Assembly (NCBI GenBank): GCA_023014335.1
Contig: JAECYW010000025.1
Span: 310,001 to 374,000 of the forward strand
Source: Galerina marginata
Taxonomy: Eukaryota > Basidiomycota > Agaricomycetes > Agaricales > Galerinaceae
Reading direction: 5' to 3'
DNA: 64,000 nt
Part shown: positions 1-11,871 of the stretch, one piece after another
How positions within the stretch are numbered: position 1 is the first letter of the stretch
Layout: the number at the start of each line of letters is the position of its first letter
The notes under the pieces: generated by a model
What the model saw: the letters and a program-made list of their open reading frames with translations, nothing else
Told to the model about the DNA's origin: nothing
Database searches by the model: none
Made by a program: the position numbers and the translations under genes

Positions 1-1184
1 GTGACATTGTTGATTGTGGTTGAAACTCGATTTGGATAATCGGCGTTCATCCTTTCCTCTCAACCACCATGTAGACCAACGAACCCTTTACCATCTCTAC
101 CTACATTCACTACGACGATTGTAGATGATCACTACAGGTACCCATTTGGACTTCGGTCTCAAAACCAACGACAATCGGGCTCGATGACCAGAGACCTGTG
201 GTACTCATGTGTTATCGCCCTCCAGTATTCCCCGCGCCACGCACATCGAAACATCAAAAATCGTACCTCCTGGATAGCTTCTGGAGGAGTAGATAAAAGC
301 GGTCCGTCAACCTCTGGCTCAGTAAGTCTACTTCGCGCACACTTTACCTTGGTGCGTCGTTCAATTTCTATATTGCTGATCGGAAAACTTACCTCTACCA
401 CTCCTCCTCCTAGATCTCGACACCGCCGCCCCTTCGCGTGGATCCAATCGGAGGTACTTTACATCCCAGCTGTCTGACAAACCTTCGGATCCTCACCGTA
501 CTACCAGGTTCTGAGGCTGCATCCAACCCCACCCCGTTTGAGTGTGCAGTTGGGTTCTACTTCAAAGTGGTTCTGTGTGCACCATGACGCCAACGGGCCG
601 TGGAGCAGCTGCGCGTCACACCTTAGGTCTCTCTTCTCCTCGCTGCTGTCGGCACCTCCAGAGCTTGCGACCTTCGCGTAGCTCGGTCATGGAGGTGTAA
701 TCGGGAACTGTTTGGCCTGTTGCTCAGTAAGTCTACTTTGCACGTCCTTTATCTTGACCAAGTCTGAATGATTAGTTGTTTTAATTGTCCAGTATGGTTA
801 CGACGGTCAACAACCCTTCGATACATGGTGAGGTGGCATATTTGAATGGACAGTTCTCTGTTTGCTGATGAATCTTATACTATGTCGGCTTAAACGCGTC
901 AATGCTACTCAGCATCCTTCGGCAAAATCGCGAAAACTGAATCACCCACAGCCGCAGTCGGCACGAGGCCTGTGCTCCATGTCCAACCCCACCGCTTTGT
1001 TCGTTGTGAGATGGCTAAGTGAGAATGCAATGTACAAGGTGTGTTCGTGGTAGCCCGTATCTATTACTCGTCTAGTCTCGTCTTGTTATATATAATCTAA
1101 TAGACTTTTTTATGTCCTAACTGCCACGAGAGAAAGTGAGAAATAAGCTTGTTTAAAGACGTTTGAGTACTAATATAAAGATGC
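1..1184. other. No supported gene; weak internal repetition
   Basis: Only short open frames of 60-97 codons lie here and none resembles a family I know. One stretch occurs twice in diverged form: a block starting GCTCAGTAAGTCTACTT near 317 and again near 721, each followed by a related pyrimidine-rich stretch. This points to an old local duplication of non-coding or decayed sequence. Confidence 0.4.
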
Positions 1185-1375
1185 TCAGCTGAAGCAAAGA
1201 CGGTAAAGACGGTCTTTGCAAAGCCCCTGATATGTCTCTGAAAGATGAAAGTCATCTTTGAAAGATGGTCAGCGTCTTTCGAAGACATGTACCCTACTTC
1301 TCAAAGACGTCGCATCTTTTTGGTCTTTGGCATCTTTAGGTCTTTGCAAAGACGCCAAAGACGCCCAAAGACGAG
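1185..1375. repeat. CAAAGACG / CGTCTTTG word repeat
   Basis: The words CAAAGACG, AAAGATG and their complements GTCTTTG and CATCTTT recur many times in about 190 bases. Some are head to head, for example GGTCTTTGCAAAGACG near 1339-1354, so short hairpins can form. The repeat ends where membrane-protein coding similarity begins, so it may mark the break that removed the 5' end of the next gene. Confidence 0.6.
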
Positions 1376-2469
1376 TCGGACATTTTCCTGATGTAGATGG
1401 AGGCCAACCGTATACCATCATCTATTCTACAACCACACCTCCACCGGCATACATTCAATGGTATCAATCCCCCACATTATCAGATGGTAAACATACTATC
1501 ACTCTGGCCCGCCTGGATCGGACTGCTGTCGACTGTGCACTCATAGAAGTAGGCCAAAATACCCCTCTTGTTGGCAAAACAATCGTCGTGGACAACGACG
1601 ACCCAGCCATCCAATACTCTGGCAGCTGGAAACGGGACGTAAATGAATTCGATGCAATTAATGTTCCAAGTGGTTTCCCTCTCCAAAACAGTACGCATCG
1701 TAGCTCGACTCCGGGTGACTCAGTAAAATTGCGGTTTTCTGGTACGCATTTACTTATTCAAGTTGATATATTTTCGTGCAGACACCCCTCCCCAGGTACT
1801 TTCGTTGCCGTCTATGGTATATTTGACTGGTCCAAGCTCAGCCTCCTCTCTGCAACATATACCCTTGATGGCGCCGTCCTTTCTCAAAGCTATCCTGTTA
1901 CAACGACATCAGAACGATATCAGGCAAAGGATCGACAGGCTTCTAACTTCCTTTACTTTTCGCAAGAGAATCTCCCGCCTGGCGACCACACACTGATCGT
2001 CAATATTACCGAAGCCCAGAATCAAACATTTATACTTGACTATATCACATATATGCCCGCGTTTTCCACCCTTTCCACGATGCTCAATCTCACGACTTCC
2101 GCGAGCCCATCCTCGCCCACAATATCCAGTTCCGACGTTCCCAATGCGTCAATATCTGCCACACCTATACAGAGTGGTTTGCAGGGCTCTCATAACTCAA
2201 CAAATTTGAAAACAACTCTTCTGTGTTCCATTGCAGGCGGTGCGATCGGGATAATACTGTTGATATCACTTAAAATCTTAATATTCCGCACTCGCAGACG
2301 GCGCTCAAATACGAGATTAATACACCCTTTTGCCCTTCTTCCAGAGGTTCAGTCAATCTGGCCATTTATCAGCGCGACCAAACGCAAGCCTTCTACTGTA
2401 CATGCTGGTTCGAGTTTCGGTATCAACATAAATCACGAGTCCCCGCCGCCATATGACACGCCACAGTAA
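1376..2469 (+). CDS. Galactose-binding-like single-pass membrane protein with PPPY tail, 5'-truncated
   Basis: The frame encodes the C-terminal part of a widespread agaricomycete family: one or two extracellular beta-sandwich (galactose-binding-like) domains, a Ser/Thr-rich stalk, one membrane helix and a basic cytoplasmic tail. Visible here are the end of a first domain (PPPAYIQWYQSP to CALIEVG), the second-domain entry DPAIQYSGSW, a Ser/Thr/Pro stalk, a hydrophobic helix (IAGGAIGIILLISLKILIF), an RTRRRR stop-transfer stretch and a terminal SPPPYDTPQ, a PY motif of the kind bound by WW domains. Open reading through 1742-1795 is probably a 54-base in-frame intron, because removing it restores RFSGTFVAVYG. 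No ATG or signal peptide is found upstream; coding similarity starts directly after the CAAAGACG repeat. It is probably a truncated gene or its first exons are missing. Function unknown. Confidence 0.6.
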
Positions 2470-2698
2470 TCAAACCCATAACCTCTCCCATGGATTGGTA
2501 CCTCTCGGCAGAGATTCTAGTAGTTTCAATCCATGGACAATTGTTCGACTATTAATACATAATTATATCCATTGCCTATCATATTTATTTCAACCGAGAT
2601 CGGAGCTCAACGTCAACCGTGAGGTATCCAAGTTATCCGGTACCAACAAGCTGTCTGAAAATCATGTATAACAACGATAACACGACCCATCTCCGTTC

Positions 2699-5054
2699 TC
2701 AAAGCTCAGTCAAACCCTCCTTATCAAAAATATACTCCGGATAGAGAGGAACCCACACCTTCTGCTCCGCCTTCTCCCGCAAATCATCGAGAGCCTTCTC
2801 TCGCTCCTCGTCATTAGCGCCGAGCCACGCTTCACTAGCGCTGCCTTCCTTAATCGCTTGCTCAGCGACCGTTACCGCGACCTCGAAGTTCACCTGAGGG
2901 GCATCCCCGAAATCAGGCAGGAGTGCAGCGCCGTTATACTCTGGGTCCTCAGAACTGCTTATGGCGGGAGAGAGCGCTGCAAGACGCTTGGCGCCGGCGA
3001 TAATCATCGTGTCTGTTACGCAGCGCGACTGGGAAAGGATGGACCCGAAGCCTAAGCCTGGGTAGATCAGGGCGTTGTTGCATTCGGCAATTCTAGTAAT
3101 AACAAGCATCAGCTTTATCAGTAATAATCAATTTATTGTAAGGATCTTACACGAATTCCTTTGTCTTGCCTTCGACTTCGAGCTTCACATTCTTAAAAAA
3201 GCTTCCTGTGGCGATGAGAGCCCTTCCATCGGTCCAGTGAATCAAATCCTCCGGCGTTGCCTCCGCCAATCGACTCGGATTCGAAAGTGGTAGTATGATA
3301 GGGTGTCCGCCTTCGTCCAATCCCCGGACCATCGCTTCAATCACCTCCTTCGTGAATGCCCCTGGCTTGGTCGAGCATCCAATCAACACAGTCGGGCGAA
3401 CCTTCTCTACGACCTGGAGCAAGGAGACTTGGCCTTTATCACCCGCAGTCTGGTCACCCCAGCCCTCTTCAGCGGGCCTTATGAACTCCTTCGCGCGCTC
3501 TGTCAACCCGTTGACTTCCAGGTTCTCGTGCAACAAGCCGTCCCTGTCGATTAACCAGAATTTGCGGTTCGCATCAGCGCGAGAAAGGCCGTCTGCAGAC
3601 ATGATTGCATCTCGAAGCTGAACTGCTATGCCCATTCCTGCTGAACCAGCCCCGAAGATGATGTATCGTTGGTCTGCGAGCGTTTTCTTTTCAGGCGAGG
3701 ATGCGGATGCGCGGGCACGGCTGGAGACGCGGATAGCGGACATCACACAAGCTAGGGTTACGGCCCCGGTTCCTTGACTGTGAAAATATTTAATGCGAGC
3801 TAAGATGAACAAATTAAATATTTTGCAGCTCACATATCATCGTTGAATACAGCATGAGTGTCATGATAACGGTCCAGGATACGACGAGCGTTGGTCACGC
3901 CGAAGTCCTCAAAATGTAAGAGACTGTGCGGGTAATATTTACGGACCAACTGAACAAACCTAGGCGAGATTAGACAATATTAACAAGAATGTCTTTTGGC
4001 TTACTTGTCGACGAATCGGTCGTATGGTTCTCCTCGTACGCGTTTCTCTGGCCAGCCCTAAAAGCGTAGTTGTCAGCTTGATAGCGATGAAGTGTACATA
4101 AAATGTACGAACAACGTAAAGTGAGTCTGTTAGAAGGTCCTGGTTATTAGTCCCGACGTCGAGTGTAACGCTGAGCGATTTTGAAGGGTCTATTCCACCA
4201 ATCAAACTGACAGGCAAATCGTTAGGACTAAAAAAAATACAAGTTTTGTTCTTACGTGTAGATAACCGATTTCGCGGTTGATATCTGATATTATGGAGAT
4301 CACCTCTCGATAAAATGCGCCACAGAGAAAATGCGTACGCCAATTCCCTGCCGAAATAGGTCAACGAATAGAACATTTGTGAGAGGCTAGGAACACAACA
4401 CGTACTCCAACGCCTTGATCTCCTATTCCAAGGATCGCCTCAGCGTCGGTGACCACAATCAATTCAAGATCACGTCCGCGAGTCTGTTCGAGGAATAGTT
4501 CCTCCATCAGGTCCTCATCGGGAAAGGTCAAATATAGACCTTCACTCCGTCTAAATATATGTGAGTACGACGCGATCGCTTCGGCCTATCGTGTCAAGAT
4601 TCGGTTAGTCACCAGAAATAATGTTGTCCAGGAATATACCGACCTCAGTTGGTGTGTAGATAATTGGAGTCAACTCCTTCAGATGACGCGATAACAAAGC
4701 ATAGTATAAAGTCCAGTTCTGATCTTTCAGACTCTGCAGAAACGTATTCTTGCGCATCGGTGTGTCCCGCGTCTGAAGCTGCCCATAAGCCCTGTCACAT
4801 TGCTCATCCAGAGAGTTGTGGCGATAAGGTAATCTGCCTTCTAAACCGAATGCCTTTCTTTCTGATTTCGGGAACCCCATGCCCTTATTGAAGCGCGGAG
4901 AGGTTAGGAGGGCATGTCCGCGAAGAGCAAGACGCAAAGGAGCCAGGGCATGGGCGGGCTTGTGAGGATGGAGGGCGGCCATGTCGTTCTTGGCCGTTAT
5001 CAAGAAGGATGCAATCGTCCTAAACTGTGTCCGGCTATTTTGAGCGGCGACCAT
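2699..5054 (-). CDS. Malic enzyme (malate oxidoreductase, decarboxylating)
   Basis: Malic enzyme converts L-malate to pyruvate and CO2 while reducing NAD(P)+. Family landmarks appear in order: LRGHALLTSPRFNKG, DTPMRKNTFLQSLKDQNW, the substrate-site PIIYTPTE, RRSEGLYLTFPDEDL, VVTDAEAILGIGDQG, GGIDPSKSLSVTLDVGTNN, metal-ligand HFEDFG and FNDDIQGTG, the nucleotide-binding GAGSAGMG, and PLSNPSRLAEATPEDL. At least seven introns of about 50-60 bases are needed, for example between PTE and EAIASYSHIF, and at FNDDI/QGTG. The splice reading GIGISTAKSVIYT then LIGGIDPSK restores the family sequence. The outer start is used; a second ATG at 4982 (MAALHPHK) is equally possible. The basic, Ser-rich N-terminus before the conserved core would fit a mitochondrial presequence, but this is not proved. 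Cofactor preference cannot be read safely. Confidence 0.93.
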
Positions 5055-8000
5055 ACCAGCAACAAATTCAATGACGTAATGATCCCCAGGATAAAAATAG
5101 AATCCCCGACTCGTCCGAAGGACAGGAGGGTTCTAACTTCTCTGTGGATCACAAACGTCGGCTCACATTCGATAGGTGTGCGCCAACTAAGACCTAACTG
5201 AGTTTGAATTGATATAGTTCACGTGGAGGTGCAGTCACATGACTCATCTCTCTGTGTCAATTCTATCGTGTTGAACCATTCCTGAATGAAAGAGAAAAGT
5301 ATTCAGAAATTCTAATCAGCCAAATGAATGAAAACTTAATCAAGTGCTGTCTATCAAAAAATCGGAATTTTAGGAGGAATTTGTGTGCCGCCAGTAGAGA
5401 ATTTCAGAATATATTGTGTACCTAATTTATCACTTGATATGTGAACACCTGCTCGAAGATTTGGGAGAGAAAAACTCTTTAGAGTTCTTGGGAGTATTGA
5501 GTACAATATTGAAATGCCTTAAATTAACCAGGTGCGCGCGAAGCGCGCCTGAAAAAAAAAAGGTTATACCCATGTTTTCACTATTTCCCCGGAGTCAAGC
5601 AATTTTTTTTAACCAGAGCAAAGGCTTCATATTTAATTTTTAAAACAAGAAAACAGCACTTTACCAGACCCACTTTCCAAGGAAGCAAAAACATTAATGG
5701 ATGCGCGAAGCGCGAAAGAAAAATAGTGCATATTTGTTGCATTTTCGGTACATTTTGCCACGCTGACCGAGTTTATCAGTCGCTGCGCGCGAAGCGCGCC
5801 CGGAAAAAATGTCCTATTTTGCGCATCGCATTCCCGAGGTCTCACAAGGGTATTCTGAAGTTCTCAGAGATTTAATTCAATGTGAGTGGTCATATTTAAT
5901 TATTCTCTTCTCCTCTATTCCGATTTAATTTATTTAATATTATTTAATATTTGGCCCCACACCTATATAATGCGAGCCAACGTCCACTCCTCAGGCTTCA
6001 CCTAAATCTTTTGCATCGGAATGGGAAAATATTACCAAGAAAAAACGTGACTAAACTCCCATAAGTGGATGGATCTTTGATCGATCATCGCGACGACCAA
6101 TTTTACCGATGATGACCAAACGCGCGTCCAGTTTTGGGGAATGGGCCTTCTGTCGAGGCAATTAGCCGCCCAAAGAATCCGAATATTTGACGATGTGTAT
6201 ATGTAGAACACCATTAAAGTTAGGTATGTATTAATATTTAGAACTCTATCCATGATGGGCCCGCAACTTACAAATCCTCTCGTTTCAAGTTTACTCAAGG
6301 TGGAGGATCAAAACTAGGGTCTAGGTAAGTCAATTCATCTTCTAATCTCTCAAATCCTTTTAATATAAAAAGTCATATATATAAGCTAAATATTGATCCT
6401 ATTACAAGAGGCCTGTATATGTTTTATTGCCTAGAAACTGCTGATTTTATCGAATTTTGACTAGAAGGAGGAGGAACCCGAGGATTGAATGATGAGATCC
6501 AGGCCGGACCACTCTCCTTTTAATCCCCAGCTCCTTTTGGAGTCAAGCTAAGTACATATGACCTCAAATGCCATTCTGAGACAAGAAACTTTGGCTCAAA
6601 GTTATCCTATGGGAAAGGGCCAATTCTGGCTGGTTTTCATTTGGAGGAGTTGGGAAGGCGGGGTACAAGTCAGTCAATTTTAAATTCTGCTGCGAAACCC
6701 AACACTTTTTCAATCAAAGGGGGTATATGTAGGCCAATGTGAGGGTTGCTCCTATTTAACTGCACGAGATACCCCATTTCCCAGTACAGTGGTAGCTCAA
6801 ATGCTGTATGAGTCTTTTTCCGAGGCAGGATTTTCTTTTTTTCAATCCAAGGGAAATTCCAAGAATTGATATCGATTCAAACGCTGAATACTGTGTGAAT
6901 TACCCAAAGAACAAGGCCCGAACTGAATTAACATACGTACAGCCGACGGCCGTGCCTCTACTCTTTTTTGTCGTAAACTTCCCCTACACCTAAATTCAAA
7001 AAAAAAAATCTGGTCCCCGCTTACAATTAATACAAGGTCCGAAGAGTCGGGGACTGGTGCCAAGGCGCCGTTAGGATAACTACCACAGACTCTAAAATCA
7101 ACGATTTTGACGGACAGTAACAGCGTCTCAGAAAACCTCGAGGGTCTCTGATTTCTGATTTTTCGTATCATAATTTAGACCTTGGCCAGGCCTGAGCTCG
7201 ATGGCCTGAGCTCGATAATTCTAATTAAAAATTTTCTTACTCTGCTCGCGGCCGGCGATTCTTAGGAGGTATTGGTCATATTCAAGCGCTCAGATACCCT
7301 CGTTTTTCTCAATAAAAGGCCTGGAGCTTTTTGAAAGATATATTTTACCTTCCCGAGTTTTTATAAGCTTCATGCTATGTACTTCTGATTTGAAGCCAAA
7401 ATAAAACCGGACTGGTTGTGCAATGCATTTAGACGCCGCGGTATTTTCTAAGCTACTTTCAGACGGATAGCCCCCGCAGCGATACAGATACCAGTGCACA
7501 GAGTCCAAGCTAATATAGGGAGGATGCTTGCACCTACATACATTAAGACTCTCATAAACGCGGTGTCCACCAACTAGACCGTACTGCATATTCTCACCGA
7601 CTACAACGAGTAGCGGTACCGGTGGAATTCCAACTGGCGTAACTATAGAGTTAAAGCCCCTTTTATGGTTGCGGGCTAAGTTTCATGTTATAACATTTGG
7701 GAGAAGTGGAAAAAGTCTTCTGGCTATAAAGATCGCCTGTCCATGCGCTTAACCCCGTCAACCACCGTCGATTTACATTCCCTTCAATTAGCTCAAACGA
7801 AACAACACCGTATTCAAATTCATATATTGGAACTGCCTCTCGATGTCGTCGAAGGACTCTCAACCAGGTACTTTCACTCTATTCGTAATCTTACAACGAG
7901 CGTTAACTAGTCGCAATTGTCGATTGACCCGATGACAGAGGACGCAAGCAGAGACAAGTCAGTCGAGGCTGCTTTATTTTGTACAGCACGTTTCAACATT

Positions 8001-8764
8001 CTGACTTTTGTACCTGGACGATAAAGAGTCGCCGACATGAATAAGATAGAAGAAGACGAAGGTCCCGAGTGAGGCCGTCCTATAGTTTGTTCTCCAAAAA
8101 TGCACTCAAATCCGCTCTTTCTCAGGCCTGAAGATTTCGATGAGGAGTTTTACCTGTGAGCTTGATTGACAGCTGTTGAAAATAAATTCAACAAGCTTTA
8201 GGCGACATCGTGCGAGGAATGAACGCCCCACACCTGTTGTTTGGGGACAGAAGGGAGGGAAAGGGAAACCCGAGAAATGAGAAACGAGCAGCGGCCATGT
8301 GGTGTAGAAGAGGTTTAAATTTGCAGGAAGGGAAATGAATATTTGGCGTTATAACCGTCGTAGATCAATGTCGGCGTTATCTCACGTAGATATATTCCAA
8401 ATACGAAGGTGTAAAGTTGTTCCAAAGCCAGCTGCCAGAGGATCGTTCACATATCTTGGCACAAACGATTGAAGTTTAAGAGTCTGCAGAACTTAAATTA
8501 GGCGCCGATCATACCTCGAGGCGCGAGGCTCGAGTCGATACAGTCCGACTTAGAGGCCGAACCGGAACTGGAAACCAGAGGAAATTAGACCCTGTTGCCT
8601 GACATAAAATTTCCCAACTTGCAGTAGAGAAACCCAGGCATGCCTTCGGAGAAGTAAAGCCCAACCGAGTAGTAAACCATATTCAACCAGGTAACACACC
8701 GAGCGGAAAGGGATCGAACATCAGGCAACCAGGCGTCGAAAATTCAAGCGGAAGTACAAAACAG
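5055..8764. other. Long gene-free interval
   Basis: About 3.7 kb without a convincing gene. Frames are short, AT-rich and overlap on both strands. It contains the GC hairpin repeats at 5534-5800 and a small 14-base tandem duplication (GGCCTGAGCTCGAT, twice) near 7189-7216. I found no transposase or reverse-transcriptase similarity. Confidence 0.5.
5534..5800. repeat. Three GCGCGC-GAA-GCGCGC hairpins
   Basis: Near-perfect palindromes occur at 5534-5548 (GCGCGCGAAGCGCGC), 5702-5714 (shorter form) and 5784-5800. All sit in AT-rich sequence. The first and third are followed by CC/CT and then an A-run (TGAAAAAAAAAA, CCGGAAAAAA), and the second by GAAAGAAAAA. The common arrangement (hairpin with GAA loop, then purine run) suggests one dispersed repeat family. 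Confidence 0.65.
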
Positions 8765-9360
8765 TTCAGGGATACTTCGCTCCGCCTCCCGACGAGTTCT
8801 AGGTCTCCGGCTCAGGTAAAACCGCTCGCCGTCCGGCGTCGCAGCATCATAGAGCCTCTTCCATGTCGGCTTAAGCCCAGAAGGGGGCTTCCAAGCGAGT
8901 TCTTCGTTCTCGTTCCTCAAGAGTCAACCGCAGCCGGAAGGCGTGCACCTAAAAAACGAAAGCATAAATATAAAGATGGAAATGACGACGCAAAAAAAAC
9001 CCACGTCTTCGCACCTCCATCTATAAACCCATCCCGCCCAAGGAAGATGCTCAGGTTGTCGACTGAATATTCCCCTTCTAAAACCTCAGTCCCCGTCTGC
9101 GGAAGGCAAGGGTCTTCTACGAGCCGGCGGGCGGTGCTGGCCTTCCCTTCCATTCCATTCCGCTTCGTCGGGGTGGAAGGCGATATCCGGCTGCGGCGCA
9201 CTGAGGGATCTGCAAGACCTGCTTCTACTTCTGGAGGCGGAAGCTTTCCTTTCTCTTTTTTGGAGGTGGTTTTGGTTTTTTTGCGTTTTCTTCAGAAAAG
9301 GAGTGAGTGGGGTTGATACCTGCTTAGGAGGATGGGGACGTGGGCGAGGAGGGTGGCCAT
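8765..9360 (-). pseudogene. TauD/TfdA-type dioxygenase pseudogene (internal deletion)
   Basis: This is a broken relative of the intact dioxygenase gene at 34773-36272. It has a matching start (MATLLAHV against MATLVARV), a frame-disturbed piece of exon 1 (residual ARRLVEDPCLPQT), then a jump to the end of exon 3 (NLSIFLGRDGF against NLSIFHGRDGF) and exon 4 (matching the NEELAWK region to the stop). The centre, including the HxD iron ligands, is deleted, and the distal iron-ligand histidine of SIFHGRDGF is now Leu. The 5' flank up to about 9660 also matches the functional copy. It lies divergent to the hydrolase gene. Confidence 0.85.
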
Positions 9361-10402
9361 TTTTTGAGGGGGATGCTTCATCCAGTGATGACGCGACGGC
9401 AGCTCGACGCGAATTAAGGTTGGCATGATGCATGGTGCCAAACCACCCAAAATGCGAAACAGAGGTGCTATTATGTCGAGCAGAACTGTGATAATAGTAA
9501 AAATATTGTTATCTTCGGGACAGTCTCTTATATAGAGGTGGTAGGTATACCTTTGTATAGCGCGTCTGATAATAATACTCGCGATAGATGCGTTTTCTCC
9601 ACTGGAATACAGGGTGAAACCAGGACGAAGAAGAATGCCCGGTGAAACGTAAGCTCCGTGCAGCAAGGCAGGTAAACGTTGTCAACAAAGTGTATGGTAT
9701 ACGGCCTAGCGTAATGAATTTGTTCTACAGAGAAAAAATGAGGCGAACATGTTCTGCTTTATGAGTAAAATGACTCACCAAGCAATCGTGAAGAGTTCCA
9801 TGCCGTTTTGAAGAAGCCCCAGAGACGTAGTTTACCCCTCAAGAGACAAAATCAAATCTCGACTGCAAGCCGCTCCAGGTGAGCCTAGAATGCATATACA
9901 CGCATAAAACACCTGAGAGGATCCCAGTGAAAGGAAGAAATAGAAACCGAAAGAACACTCATGCACTGATTGTGGACTGTGGTGGTGGAAAGGAAGAAAA
10001 ATAACGTTCGTTCTCCGCTTGAAGTTGAACATAGCTCATCATCAGTTTCAGTTTCTTCGAAATTGCACCTCTTCTCGAACCACCACTACTTACCAGTTCT
10101 GGTTTTATCGAACATTCCTCTCCGCCTCAGCGAACTTCCTGTATTTCTTTGGCCTTTTCTCTCTGAGTCCTCTCTCTCGCCTGGACTCTGGACAGAAGAG
10201 TCGAAAAGCATCTTTGGCTCCCCACGTGATAACCACTTTTTCTGGAAACTGCACCCGGTGTCGCGGCGACGTGCCTCTGGCTCTCTGAAAACGTTATGAC
10301 CCCTCCATTTCTTTCTTCACCGCCACCACATCCTCCTGGCACTTGACTGAAGAGCCCAGCTCAAACTGAACGTCGATTCGCCGGGTACTGTACCAGCCAA
10401 CC
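9361..10402. promoter_or_regulatory. Divergent intergenic region between dioxygenase remnant and hydrolase
   Basis: About 1.04 kb lie between the two divergent starts. The stretch is collinear with 33582-34772 in block B, including a conserved segment near 9960-10290 just upstream of the hydrolase. No convincing gene is seen. Because both copies keep it, it probably holds the shared promoter of the pair; specific sites cannot be named. Confidence 0.45.
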
Positions 10403-11871
10403 ATGAATGTCGAACCATTCGTATTCGACGGACCTCCAAGGGACGACGCGACGCCCTCGTTGATGATGGCTGCGAAACGATATACCAAAGGTTCATCGCA
10501 GCAGGAGCTTCGCGGTCTGACGCTGCTGTTCACGCACTGCATCGGAGCTCGTGAGTTGCCTTCTTTCTTCATCCACTGCACTTCCTACGTGCTAACATAG
10601 CAACACGCAGACAAGGAGCAATGGGAACCAGTTATAGAACGCCTCTTCGACACGCAGCAGACAAAGCACGAAGCCATTCGCGTTCGTGAGGCATGGTCCT
10701 TCGACTGGCAGAGCCACGGCGACTCTGCGGTGCTCAACCGCGAAGCCCTGAAATGGCGTCCAGAAGGTGTCTGTAAGTCCATACCTCAGGCCTTCTCTTT
10801 TCTATATCATCCATGTTAAATACGCCTACTACAGCTGCATACGAATGGTCATCAGCCCTAACCGCATTCATCGCCTCTCCACGAATGCAAGGACACCGCA
10901 TCGTACCTCTAGGGCACTCAGCAGGTGCAGCAGCAGTGTACGCCTTCCCTCCTTCAAGTTCTCGTCCATTTCCCAGCTAACCTCGTGATGACAGCCTCCT
11001 AACAACCACCCACCTCCCCCTCGCCTCCCTCCCATACCCAGCCCTAATCCTCATCGAGCCCACCCTCATCACCCGCTTGCTCTTCAACGCCTATCGGGAA
11101 GACCGGATGGCAGAGATGGACTTCGCCGTCTCCGCCACCTCCGCGCGGCGCGATACCTGGGGGTCGAAGGAGCTTGCGTATGCGTATTTTAGGAAACGCG
11201 TTCCGTGGGGGTTTTGGGATGAGAGGGTGGTTAGGCTGTTGGTGGTACGTCTTATGCTCGTGGATCGCTGTGGTTATGGGAACTGATTGGATGTGGATGA
11301 TGATAGGAATACGGCTTAGAAGACTCCCCCTCGGGATCGGGAGACGTCACACTGAAATGCGACAGGAGGCACGAAGCGGCCTCATACCCCGACGTCGAGC
11401 CGCACTACGAAGGCGCGCTGCAGCTCGGACGCGTGTGTCATGCCCTACCTATTCACCTCGTTTGGGGGACGCGGAATGATCTCGTGTACGTGCTGCCCTC
11501 TCTTCTACTTAAACTCAACTAACGTCCGATTTCCTATTTTTTTTGTCAATTAATCAGGCACGACTTCATCCAAGACTCGCTCAGCGACCCCTCCCAAGGC
11601 CGCATCGTCGCGTCCGTCACCAAAGTCAAGAACGCCGGACACATGGTGCGCATATATCCACCTTTACTTGCTTATTTATATACTTATAACATCGCCTCGT
11701 GTCCAATAACATCCCGCCCCGATGTAGGTCGTCCAAGAACAACCCGACCTGCTCGCCTCGGCCATTATCGATATTTTAGACGGACTGGGGCCTAGCCTTG
11801 ACGTGGGCGTCGGTGTGCGCTCTGGTTCTGGTCCTGGTCCTGGCGTCGGCGTACGGAGAGCAAAGCTTTAA
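10403..11871 (+). CDS. Alpha/beta hydrolase with peroxisomal C-terminal signal (AKL)
   Basis: A seven-exon gene: 10403-10550, 10611-10772, 10835-10937, 10995-11244, 11307-11485, 11558-11645, 11728-11871. All introns are GT-AG and 57-82 bases. The product has alpha/beta-hydrolase landmarks: LTLLFTHCIGAHKEQW near the oxyanion region, nucleophile elbow GHSAGAA, a candidate acid in WGTRNDLVHDF and the catalytic His in KNAGHMVVQEQPD. It ends in RRAKL; AKL is a classical type 1 peroxisomal targeting signal and the basic residues before it are favourable. The general form resembles fungal peroxisomal hydrolases such as yeast Lpx1. The substrate is unknown. It is divergent from a dioxygenase remnant; the same pair is found inverted at 33-36 kb, where this gene is the broken one. 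A Gly/Val/Ser-rich stretch precedes the tail. Confidence 0.88.

Noticed and set aside
184..477. Open frame of 97 codons
   Set aside because: No family resemblance, overlaps an antisense frame of similar length and lies in diverged repeat sequence.
5416..5845. Overlapping 70-75 codon frames around the GC hairpins
   Set aside because: They encode only the repeat and A-runs; no protein resemblance.
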